This document shows, one piece after another, positions 33,416 to 41,510 of a stretch of 64,000 bases of DNA; the stretch's first letter is position 1, and every line of letters starts with the position of its first letter. Under the pieces are notes generated by a model. It ran no database searches. It was not told the DNA's origin and saw only the letters and a program-made list of their open reading frames with translations. Source of the DNA: Lysobacter sp. Root690 (GTDB taxonomy: Bacteria; Pseudomonadota; Gammaproteobacteria; Xanthomonadales; Xanthomonadaceae); NCBI RefSeq assembly GCF_001427785.1, contig NZ_LMHM01000012.1, positions 556,445-620,444 on the forward strand, read 5' to 3'. Position numbers and translations under genes: made by a program.

Positions 33416-33802
33416 TCATGCCGGATGCGCGCCCCGGATTTCCTGCAGATTCGCCGCCAGCAGCGAGAGCAGTTCCTCGGTGCGCGCCGCGGCATACATT
33501 TCGAACGCGGTGCGGTAATAGAACTGCGGCAGCGGGTAATTCATGAACCAGTAAATCATCTGCTCGGGGGTGTCGTGATAGGCCCGCGCCGCCGATAGTA
33601 TCCGCGCCAAGTTGCGCAGGCTGCGCTGCATTTTGGCCGTGCCCTGGCCGTCGCGAATGATGACGTTTCCATTGGGGTTGGAAATGGCGGTCAGGTCCTT
33701 GGCGCGGATGCCCAATACGTTGATGACCCGTTTCGGGGAAATGTTCGGCGTTCCTGGGGCGCGCAAGGAAGCCATAAAATTTTCGAATTCGGATTCGGTC
33801 AC
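33416..33802 (-). CDS. Possible MbcA/ParS (DUF2384)-like antitoxin-type protein
   Basis: 128 residues. The C-terminal part (YWFMNYPLPQFYYRTAFEMY, then AARTEELLSLLAANLQE) resembles the toxin-binding domain of Xre/MbcA/ParS antitoxins: a W-x-x-x-P-x-P segment, a T-A/P-x-E-(L/M) segment and a closing helix. The N-terminal half (PKRVINVLGIRAKDLTAIS) could be the DNA-binding part. No RES-domain toxin gene lies next to it, so it may be a lone regulator. Family placement is tentative. Confidence 0.45.
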   Translation of the reverse strand: MTESEFENFMASLRAPGTPNISPKRVINVLGIRAKDLTAISNPNGNVIIRDGQGTAKMQRSLRNLARILSAARAYHDTPEQMIYWFMNYPLPQFYYRTAFEMYAAARTEELLSLLAANLQEIRGAHPA

Positions 33803-34451
33803 GGCGGTGCCTTCAGGCGGATAGGGATCGTCCGCGTCGGGTGGGCGAAAGCGGCGGCCGATAATCGAAGAGGCGGCCGCTGCGCAGGCGCGGGCCTGAA
33901 TGGACGCGAGCGCCCTGCAGGGAGGCTGCGGCAGCCGATTGAGCGCCCTCGCCAGATCAAATGCTTGGTCTTGGGTATCTTTTTTTTCTTAGCTCGTGCC
34001 GAAAAGCGATTTTCGTCACCTTTTTATGTGTGATTAATCACAGTTAGTTGTGCCATAAATCATTGAATCGTAAGCCGGCGCCATCCGCCGTCACGCAATG
34101 ATGGCCGCCCAGCCGGCACCGCCTCGCGACCGCCTGAACCCGGCAAAGAAATCATAAAAAATTGATATCTCCTTACATGCCGGCTGCGGTCGCGCTCCCT
34201 AATCTGGCTACAGCAAGGAGAGCGATCCGCACGGCGGACGCCGACCGGAAATCGGTCGCAACGCGCAAGCGAGCTTGGTGGGATATCCGTGCGGACCATT
34301 TCCGCCGACCCTGTCGACCGCAACGCCACCAATCTCCTGACACGACACGGTTCGTCCTTAATCGGGCGCTTTAACCGCGGGCGGATATCGGTCGGCGATC
34401 GGTATTCATTTACTTGCTGTCGATTCGCCACACGGCGAAAGGGAACGACCG
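33803..34451. other. Long upstream region of the adhesin gene
   Basis: About 0.65 kb without a supported gene. The part from 33,980 to 34,080 is strikingly AT-rich (TTTTTTTTCTT, TTTTTATGTG) in a GC-rich context and carries a perfect palindrome at 34,029-34,042. It probably contains the adhesin promoter and a long 5' leader. Confidence 0.5.
34029..34042. promoter_or_regulatory. Perfect 14-base palindrome upstream of the adhesin gene
   Basis: TGTGATTAATCACA. The half-sites TGTGA and TCACA are those of CRP/Clp-type regulators, but the spacer is 4 bases rather than the usual 6, so binding by Clp is uncertain; another dimeric regulator is possible. It lies about 410 bases before the adhesin start in an AT-rich tract. 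Confidence 0.45.
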
Positions 34452-37400
34452 ATGAACATCATTTACTGCAGAGTGTGGAGCGCGAGTTTGGGAATTTGGG
34501 TTGTCACTTCCGAATTGGCTAAGGGCGGCAAGAAATCATCGAAAAAGCCGGCAGTAGCCTTGGCTCCGCTATTCTCGAAATTGACGTTGGTAATGGCTGT
34601 AGGCATTTCGTTGCTTCCGTTGGCGGTAAGCGCGAACGAACTAAGAACCGACCCGGACGATCCCGCTACTGTCTATAACCAGCCATGCACTGGGGGCGGC
34701 ACTCTTGTCGGTCGCACGAATCCTGGTGCGTCGAGTGCTCAACCGGAGGATCTCAGAGGCGGCACGGCGTGGGGCTCCTACACGCTGGTCGCAGGTTGCA
34801 ACGCTCGGGCGGGCGGAACGGTCGCCCAGGGCATTTATGCGTCGACTGCTTACGGGTCATTCTCCGAAGCCATTGCGTTGGGTGCCTCCTCGTTCGGCTT
34901 TCTAGCTAAGGCAAACAGCAAGTGGAGCACGGCACTCGGCTTGGAGACCGAATCCCTGGGCGTCGCATCGACGGCCATCGGCTTCGGCACCATCGCTTCA
35001 GGCAGCAATAGCGTGGCTTTAGGCAGCGCAGGCGGTGACGGTACGACAGCTTTATCGGCCGCGAATTCGACGAGGTCCGAAGGCTCAGGCTCTGTAGCTA
35101 TAGGTGCCAATAGCACGCGTGGAGCACAATCCCGCGCGGCCAACAGCGTCGCGATCGGCGGTCAGTCGACGACGACAATTGGAGCCATCGGTGCTGTAGC
35201 AATTGGTCGTGATACCCAGGTCAGTGCCGCTGGTGGTATTGCCATCGGCAGCGACGGCGCGACCACCGGAGCCAGTGTTGCCGCTGCCAATGCGATTGCT
35301 ATTGGTAGCCAATCCTCAGCGGCCACGGGCGCGACATCAGGTATCGCGCTGGGCGCCCAATCCTTGGTCGCCGCGAACGCGACATCAGGTATTGCCATTG
35401 GCCGTGGTGCCATCGTTAACGGAGCCTTTGGCATCGCCCAAGGCGACGGCGTCAGCACCGGTGCGATCGGGCGCAATGTTGCTATAGGCTCGGCTTCCAG
35501 TGCCAACGGCGGCACCGCCGCGGGCGGCGCTGTGGCCATTGGCAGGGGTCAGAGCGCCATAGGTAATGGCGCGGTCGCCATTGGCGACCCGAACTCCGCC
35601 AGCGGCACCGGTGCGGTTGCTGTGGGCGCCGACAACAATGCGACCGGCCAAGGCGCGCTCGCGCTGGGTAACGCCAATAGTGCTTCGGGTCAGGGCGCGG
35701 TTGCGTTAGGCAATGCCAGCTCCACATCCGGGCAAGGCGCAGTGGCGCTGGGCAACGCCAGTTCGGCCGGGGCAGCAGGTGCGGTAGCCATGGGCGACGG
35801 CGCGTCAGCCAGCATCGCGCGCAGCGTTGCATTGGGCAGCGGCTCCACGACGGTTGCCGCAGTCGGCACAGCGAGCACCGTCATCCGGGGCACTACTTAT
35901 AACTTTGCCGGTGCTGCGCCAACCAGCACCGTCAGCGTGGGCACCGCAGGTAACGAGCGTACCGTCTCCAACGTCGCCGCCGGCCGTTTGAGCGCCGCCA
36001 GTACCGACGCCGTCAACGGCAGCCAGTTGTTCGCCACCAATCAGGCGGTCCAGGCAGCGGGCGCCGGCTTCGGTCTGACTGCGCAGGGCGTGAACGGCTC
36101 CAACGTTGACCCGAGCGAAACAGTCGATCTGAAGAACACCGACGGCAACATCACTGTCAGCAAGGTTGCGGGCGACAACAACGTCAATTTCGACCTGGCC
36201 GACGACATCACCGTCAACAGCGTCACCGCAGGCAACAGCAGGCTCGACAACGCCGGCCTAGTCATCACCGGTGGCCCGAGCGTGACCGCCACCGGTATCA
36301 ATGCCGGCAACCGAGTCATCACCAACGTTGCCCCGGGTGTTGCCGCGACCGACGGCGTCAACAAGAGCCAGCTCGATGCAGTCGTTGCCACCGCCAATGC
36401 GGGTTTCAACGTCTCTGCGCAGGGCGCCAACGCCAGCAACGTGGCTCCTGGTCAGACCGTCGATCTCAACAACACCGACGGCAATATCATCGTCAACAAG
36501 ACCGGCGCCGACGACAACGTCAGCTTCGACTTGGCCGATGACATCACCGTCAACAGTGTCACGGCCGGCAACAGCAGGCTCGACAATGCTGGCCTGACCA
36601 TCACCGGCGGACCGAGCGTGACCGCGGCCGGCATCAATGCCGGCAGTCAGGTCATCGCCAATGTCGCCGCGGGCGTCGCCGCGACCGACGGCGTCAACAA
36701 GAGCCAGCTCGATGCAGTCGGTGCCACCGCGAACGCGGGCTTTAATGTTTCCGCGCAAGGCGCCAACTCCAGCAACGTCGCCCCGGGTCAGACCGTTGAC
36801 CTCAACAATACCGATGGCAACATCGTCGTGAGCAAGACCGGCGCCGATGACAACGTCAGCTTCGACCTGGCCGACGACATTACGATCAACAGCGTCACCG
36901 CTGGCAACAGCAGACTAGACAACACCGGCCTGACCATCACCGGTGGCCCCAGCGTGACTGCGGCCGGCATCAATGCAGGCAACCAAGTCATCAGCAACGT
37001 CGCCGCGGGCGTTGCCGCGACCGACGGCGTCAACAAGAGCCAGCTCGATGCCGTCGGCGCGACTGCCACTGCGGGCTTCAACGTCTCCGCGCAGGGCGCC
37101 AACGCCAGCAACGTCGCTCCGGGCCAGACCGTCGACCTCAACAACACCGACGGCAACATCGTCGTCAGCAAGACCGGTGCCAACGACAACGTCAGCTTCG
37201 ACCTGGCCGACGACATCACCGTCAACAGCGTCACCGCCGGTGCCACTACGCTCAACAACACCGGCCTGACCATCGCCGGCGGCCCCAGCGTGACCGCGGC
37301 CGGCATCAATGCCGGCAACCAGGTCATCAGCAATGTCGCAGCGGGTGTCGCCGCGACCGACGGCGTCAACAAGAGCCAGTTGGATGCAGCAGCCGGCGGC

Positions 37401-40400
37401 TCCACGACCCTGGGTATGAACTTCACCGGCAACGATGCTACCGCTGGCGATGTACACCGCGACCTGGGTCAGACCCTGTCAATCCGCGGCGGTGCGACCG
37501 TCGCCGGCAGCTACAGCGGCGGCAATCTCAAGACGTTGACGGACCCGGCCACCGGCGCGATCAACGTGCAATTGGCCGACTCGCCGAAGTTTGGCAACGT
37601 CGTCGTCAACGACGGCGGCACCGGCAAGATCAGCGGCGTGGCCGCGGCGGATCTGAGCGCGGCCAGCACCGATGCTGTCAACGGTTCGCAGCTGTTCCAG
37701 ACTAACCAGGACGTTGCGGCGCTCGGCACTCGCGTAACCACGAATGAGGGCGACATTGCCGCTCTTAATAATGTGGTCGGCCCGACCGACCAAGCCTATC
37801 AGGACGCGAATGGTCATGGCGTGCGGTATGTGCGTACCAACGACACCGGCCTGCCCGAATCGGATGCGTTCGCGACCGGCGCCAACTCCACCGCGATCGG
37901 CTATAACGCACGGGCTTCGGCTGAAGAAACGCTTGCGATCGGCGAAAATTCAGCGGCGAGCGCGCTCAGCGGCTTAGCGATCGGCTCCGGCTCGCAGGCT
38001 ACGGCCGAGTACGCAATCGCAATAGGCGATAACGCGCGGGCGAGTGGCAACCATTCGCTGGCCGTAGGAGACGAAGCTGCGGCCAGTGGCCTGTTCGCGA
38101 CGTCCATAGGCGTTCTATCGAACGCTTCCGGTGACTACTCGTCGGCTATGGGTATTGAGGCCAAAGCTTCGGGCAGGCGATCGATGGCCTTGGGCCATTT
38201 CTCCAACTCGAGCGCGGAACTCGCCATCGCGATCGGCGCGGACAGCCAGGCCAGTCATGCCGGCAGCGTTGCGCTGGGCGCCAATGCCGTGGCCAATGGG
38301 GCCACCCTCGGCACTGCGGCTTACGTGCCGCCGGCTTCGACCTATGCGGTGGCCGGTACGACGCCGGTCGGAGAAGTGTCGATAGGTGCGGCTGGGAGCG
38401 AACGCCGTCTGACTAATGTTGCTGCGGGTGCGGGCGATACCGATGCCGCCAACATCAGCCAGCTCAAGGCGGTGGACAGCAAGATCACCGCGCTGGGCCA
38501 AGACTCGCTGCTGTGGGATCCAACCGCGAACGGCGGAGCAGGTGCCTACAACGCCAATCACGGCGGCACCGGCCCGAACAAGATCGTCAACGTGGCCCCG
38601 GCCGATCTGAGCGCGGCCAGCACCGATGCAGTCAACGGCTCGCAGTTGTTCCAGACCAATCAGGACGTCGCGGCGCTCGATACCCGAGTGACCACAGCCG
38701 AGGGCGACATTACCAACCTCGACAACCGAGTCACCACCAACGAAGGCGATATCAATAACATCAAGAACCAAATGGGGCCGACCGATCCGGCGTATCTCCA
38801 GCAGAACGGCCGGGGTACGCGCTATGCACGTACCAACGACACCGGTCTGGCCGAAGACGATGCGCACGCCCAGGGCGTCGGTTCGACCGCAGTGGGTTAC
38901 AACGCCACCAGTTCCGCTGCCGATGCGGTCGCAATCGGTCGCGGCAGCCAAGCCAGCCATGCCGGCAGCGTCGCGCTCGGTGCGGGTTCGGTCGCCAACG
39001 GCGGCACGCTGGGCAATGCGGCCTACTTGGTCGGCGGTACCGCGACCGGTGAGGTTAATGTCGGCAACCGCCGTGTCACCGGCATCGCCGCGGGCGCGGA
39101 AGATACCGATGCGGTCAACGTCAGCCAGCTCAAGGCAGTGGCGACTAGCGCCACCCAAGCCGAGCAGCGTTCGGTGAAGTACGACTGGAACGACCTCGAT
39201 GCGGACGGCGAGATCGACCCGGGTGAGGTCGACTTCAGCAAGGCGACCTTGGCTGGCCCCATCAGCACCGATGGCGGTGTGACCGGCGGCAGCAAGCTCA
39301 CCAATCTGGCCCAGGGCGAGGTCTCGGCCACTTCGACCGACGCGGTCAACGGCGCCCAGCTCTACAAGGTCGCCGGTCCGAGCGATGCGGCTTATGTCGC
39401 CCAGAACGGACGTGGCCTGCGCTATGCGCGCAGCAACGACAGCGGCTTGGTCGAAGCTGATGCGCATGCACAGGGTGTGGGTTCGACTGCGGTGGGTTAC
39501 AACGCTACCGGTTCGGCCGAGAACGCCGTGGCGGTGGGTCGCGATTCGGTCGCAAGCCATGCCAACTCGGTCGCGCTCGGTGCCGGTTCGTCGACCACGG
39601 CCGGTGCGCAGAGCGGCTACAACGCGGCCTACGTCGGCAACAGCAACTCGACCGGCCAAGTGCAAGTCGGCGGCCGCACCATCGGCGGCGTGGCCGCGGG
39701 ATCGGCGGCGGACGACGCGGTCAACGTCGCCCAGTTGCAGGCCGGCGTTAACGATGCCGTGACCCAAGCCAACAGCTACACCGACACGCGCGTCGACCAG
39801 ATCGCCGGCAGCGTCGCTCAATACGACAACCGCATCAGCGCCGTCGAAGGCGACGTCAACAACGTCAAGAACGGCTCGGCGGGTCTGTTCCAGGTGAGCC
39901 AGGACAACAACGCGGCTCCGACGGCTAGCGGCGCCAATGCGGCGGCGGGCGGCGCGGGCGCGGTGGCTTCCGGCGCCGGCAGCACGGCGCTCGGCAACGG
40001 CGCCATCGCCTCGGCGAACAATGCCGTCGCTCTGGGCGCGGGTTCTGTGGCGAACCAGGAAGGTACCGTCTCGGTCGGTTCGGCCGGCAACGAACGCCGG
40101 GTGACCAACGTCGCGGTCGGCACGGCCGACACCGACGCGGTTAACGTCGCGCAGTTGAAGGGCTTCACCACCGGTGGTCTGCAGTACGACAAGAACGTCG
40201 ACGGCAGCAGCAACACCAACAGCCTGACCCTCAACCCGAACGGTACGGGGCAGACCACCGTGCGCAACGTCGCGGCTGGTACCGCCACGACCGATGCGGT
40301 CAACGTCGGCCAGTTGAAATCCGGCATGAGCGATGCGGTGGTCCAGGCCAATAGCTACACCGACAGCCAGGTCGGCACGATTCGCAACGATGTGTGGAAC

Positions 40401-40658
40401 CTCAAGGGTGACATCCGTCGCTTGGAGCGCGACATGCACTCGGGTATCGCCACGGCGATCGCGATCAAGCCGGCGCCGTACGTGGCCGGTCGCACGACCT
40501 ACTACGCGGGCTTCGGTGCCTACAAGAGCGAGGCCGCGTTTGGTGTCAGCTTGCGGCATACCGCCGACAACGGACGTTGGAGTCTGGAAGGCGGCGCGTC
40601 GACCAACAGCGACGGCGTCGGCGCGTATGTGGGCATCAGCGGCGTACTTGGCGACTGA
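34452..40658 (+). CDS. YadA/Hia-type trimeric autotransporter adhesin
   Basis: 2,068 residues. The N-terminus is the extended signal peptide region typical of large autotransporters (YCRVWSASLGIWVVTSELAK) followed by the hydrophobic core LTLVMAVGISLLPLAVSA. The head holds many YadA-type left-handed repeats (AIGxxSxAxGxxAVAxG) at about residues 120-480 and again at 1,120-1,300. Hia-type necks (LSAASTDAVNGSQL) recur at least four times. The stalk contains four 112-residue repeats. The C-terminal YadA anchor (about 1,990-2,068) supplies the membrane beta-barrel, ending GVGAYVGISGVLGD. Role: trimeric outer-membrane adhesin for surface or cell attachment and biofilm. A 14-base palindrome and an AT-rich leader lie upstream, a terminator downstream. 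Confidence 0.95.
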   Translation: MNIIYCRVWSASLGIWVVTSELAKGGKKSSKKPAVALAPLFSKLTLVMAVGISLLPLAVSANELRTDPDDPATVYNQPCTGGGTLVGRTNPGASSAQPEDLRGGTAWGSYTLVAGCNARAGGTVAQGIYASTAYGSFSEAIALGASSFGFLAKANSKWSTALGLETESLGVASTAIGFGTIASGSNSVALGSAGGDGTTALSAANSTRSEGSGSVAIGANSTRGAQSRAANSVAIGGQSTTTIGAIGAVAIGRDTQVSAAGGIAIGSDGATTGASVAAANAIAIGSQSSAATGATSGIALGAQSLVAANATSGIAIGRGAIVNGAFGIAQGDGVSTGAIGRNVAIGSASSANGGTAAGGAVAIGRGQSAIGNGAVAIGDPNSASGTGAVAVGADNNATGQGALALGNANSASGQGAVALGNASSTSGQGAVALGNASSAGAAGAVAMGDGASASIARSVALGSGSTTVAAVGTASTVIRGTTYNFAGAAPTSTVSVGTAGNERTVSNVAAGRLSAASTDAVNGSQLFATNQAVQAAGAGFGLTAQGVNGSNVDPSETVDLKNTDGNITVSKVAGDNNVNFDLADDITVNSVTAGNSRLDNAGLVITGGPSVTATGINAGNRVITNVAPGVAATDGVNKSQLDAVVATANAGFNVSAQGANASNVAPGQTVDLNNTDGNIIVNKTGADDNVSFDLADDITVNSVTAGNSRLDNAGLTITGGPSVTAAGINAGSQVIANVAAGVAATDGVNKSQLDAVGATANAGFNVSAQGANSSNVAPGQTVDLNNTDGNIVVSKTGADDNVSFDLADDITINSVTAGNSRLDNTGLTITGGPSVTAAGINAGNQVISNVAAGVAATDGVNKSQLDAVGATATAGFNVSAQGANASNVAPGQTVDLNNTDGNIVVSKTGANDNVSFDLADDITVNSVTAGATTLNNTGLTIAGGPSVTAAGINAGNQVISNVAAGVAATDGVNKSQLDAAAGGSTTLGMNFTGNDATAGDVHRDLGQTLSIRGGATVAGSYSGGNLKTLTDPATGAINVQLADSPKFGNVVVNDGGTGKISGVAAADLSAASTDAVNGSQLFQTNQDVAALGTRVTTNEGDIAALNNVVGPTDQAYQDANGHGVRYVRTNDTGLPESDAFATGANSTAIGYNARASAEETLAIGENSAASALSGLAIGSGSQATAEYAIAIGDNARASGNHSLAVGDEAAASGLFATSIGVLSNASGDYSSAMGIEAKASGRRSMALGHFSNSSAELAIAIGADSQASHAGSVALGANAVANGATLGTAAYVPPASTYAVAGTTPVGEVSIGAAGSERRLTNVAAGAGDTDAANISQLKAVDSKITALGQDSLLWDPTANGGAGAYNANHGGTGPNKIVNVAPADLSAASTDAVNGSQLFQTNQDVAALDTRVTTAEGDITNLDNRVTTNEGDINNIKNQMGPTDPAYLQQNGRGTRYARTNDTGLAEDDAHAQGVGSTAVGYNATSSAADAVAIGRGSQASHAGSVALGAGSVANGGTLGNAAYLVGGTATGEVNVGNRRVTGIAAGAEDTDAVNVSQLKAVATSATQAEQRSVKYDWNDLDADGEIDPGEVDFSKATLAGPISTDGGVTGGSKLTNLAQGEVSATSTDAVNGAQLYKVAGPSDAAYVAQNGRGLRYARSNDSGLVEADAHAQGVGSTAVGYNATGSAENAVAVGRDSVASHANSVALGAGSSTTAGAQSGYNAAYVGNSNSTGQVQVGGRTIGGVAAGSAADDAVNVAQLQAGVNDAVTQANSYTDTRVDQIAGSVAQYDNRISAVEGDVNNVKNGSAGLFQVSQDNNAAPTASGANAAAGGAGAVASGAGSTALGNGAIASANNAVALGAGSVANQEGTVSVGSAGNERRVTNVAVGTADTDAVNVAQLKGFTTGGLQYDKNVDGSSNTNSLTLNPNGTGQTTVRNVAAGTATTDAVNVGQLKSGMSDAVVQANSYTDSQVGTIRNDVWNLKGDIRRLERDMHSGIATAIAIKPAPYVAGRTTYYAGFGAYKSEAAFGVSLRHTADNGRWSLEGGASTNSDGVGAYVGISGVLGD
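36075..37418 (+). repeat. Four tandem 336-base repeats in the adhesin stalk
   Basis: The motif (V/L)(S/T)AQGxNxSNVxPx recurs with its GCGCA(G/A)GGCG block at 36,081, 36,417, 36,753 and 37,089, exactly 336 bases (112 codons) each time. Units 2-4 are nearly the same at protein level; unit 1 is more diverged. Each runs through a DLADDITVNSVTAG segment and ends VAATDGVNKSQLDA. Unequal recombination could change the number of units and so the stalk length. Confidence 0.9.
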
Positions 40659-40673
40659 GCCGCCACGTCGGTC

Positions 40674-40708
40674 CGGCCGGTCGTGCGCGCACGCACGGCC
40701 GGCCGTTT
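40674..40708 (+). terminator. Terminator of the adhesin gene
   Basis: Arms CGGCCGGTCGTGCG and CGCACGGCCGGCCG pair over 14 bases with one G-T type mismatch around a 4-base loop. TTT follows. It begins 16 bases past the adhesin stop. Confidence 0.65.
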
Positions 40709-40750
40709 CCGACCCGATGGGGATCGGGAATTTCAGCGGAGCAGCCTCAA

Positions 40751-41197
40751 ATGATCACGCCACACCCGTTAGAGTTGCGGTCCTACCAGTTGGACGACGA
40801 GCAATGGAAGGTCATCGCCTCGCATCTTCCGCGCCAGTACCAAGCACGCATCGTTAATAACACCGGTAACTACCGCCGTTTCATCGAAGCGGTGTTATGG
40901 GTGGTGTACAACAACGCGCCATGGACCAGCTTGCCCAATCGGTTCGGCTCGTGGCGGGCGATTTATGTGCGCTTCCTGCGTTGGGTACAGGAGGAGCACT
41001 GGACCGCCGTGGAGCGCGCCCTGGGCCTGGAAAGCGCGCTCGCCAGAGGCCTGCGCGAGCGCGCTGATCGTTATCGCGCGAACAATATCTGGCGGCGCAA
41101 ACGCGCCCATCCATCCCATGCCGCGTGCGGGTTCGATGAGCAAGGGGACATGACGATCGAGATTGCCAAGCGTTGGGGTAGTGCGCGGCTCGATTGA
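40751..41197 (+). CDS. IS5-type transposase N-terminal domain protein (DUF4096-like)
   Basis: 148 residues from ATG 40751. LDDEQWKVIASHLP near residue 15, then GNYRRFIEAVLWVVYNNAPW and FGSWRAIYVRFLRWVQEEHW, match the helix-turn-helix N-terminal domain of IS5/IS1182-group transposases. The DDE catalytic domain is absent: after about residue 95 the protein ends in an unrelated basic tail. No terminal inverted repeats were seen. It may be a transposase remnant, or a domain kept as a DNA-binding protein, since it has a clean frame and its own strong terminator at 41,314. Confidence 0.65.
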   Translation: MITPHPLELRSYQLDDEQWKVIASHLPRQYQARIVNNTGNYRRFIEAVLWVVYNNAPWTSLPNRFGSWRAIYVRFLRWVQEEHWTAVERALGLESALARGLRERADRYRANNIWRRKRAHPSHAACGFDEQGDMTIEIAKRWGSARLD

Positions 41198-41313
41198 GAC
41201 ATCCACGCGGCTGAGCGTCCGCCGTCTTTCCGTTCGGCGCCGTGTCCCCAAGTACGTCGTCTCGCGATCGCGCTTGGTTCTCTCCTCCCCCCGTGGACCG
41301 GGTCGTTCGTTGC

Positions 41314-41347
41314 GCGCTGGATCGGTCGCCGATCCAGCGCTTTTTTT
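41314..41347 (+). terminator. Strong Rho-independent terminator
   Basis: Perfect 12-base arms GCGCTGGATCGG / CCGATCCAGCGC around TCG, followed directly by seven T. It ends plus-strand transcription 117 bases past the IS5-type gene and insulates the regulator gene at 41,511. Confidence 0.9.
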
Positions 41348-41510
41348 CCCTTGTTGGCGCTTGCCTGGGACTCGGAGCGGACGCATCATGGCGCCGCCAA
41401 CCCGTCCTGCGGGCGGTCCGTGAGAAAACGTGAGGCAAGTCGCATTGCGCCGCAGCGTGGAATTCCCGGCTGCACCGTTGTTCCTGCTGCCGCGCCAGCC
41501 AAGTGATGCG

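Noticed and set aside
34900-35900. Short-period repeats that could suggest a CRISPR or satellite
   Set aside because: They are in-frame YadA head repeats of about 14-16 residues in the adhesin. No spacers or cas genes.
38115-40559. 814-residue open frame on the minus strand
   Set aside because: It is antisense to the trimeric adhesin and mirrors its repeats. No independent signature.
40577-41200. Complete insertion sequence
   Set aside because: Only the N-terminal transposase domain is present. No DDE domain, terminal inverted repeats or target duplication were seen.
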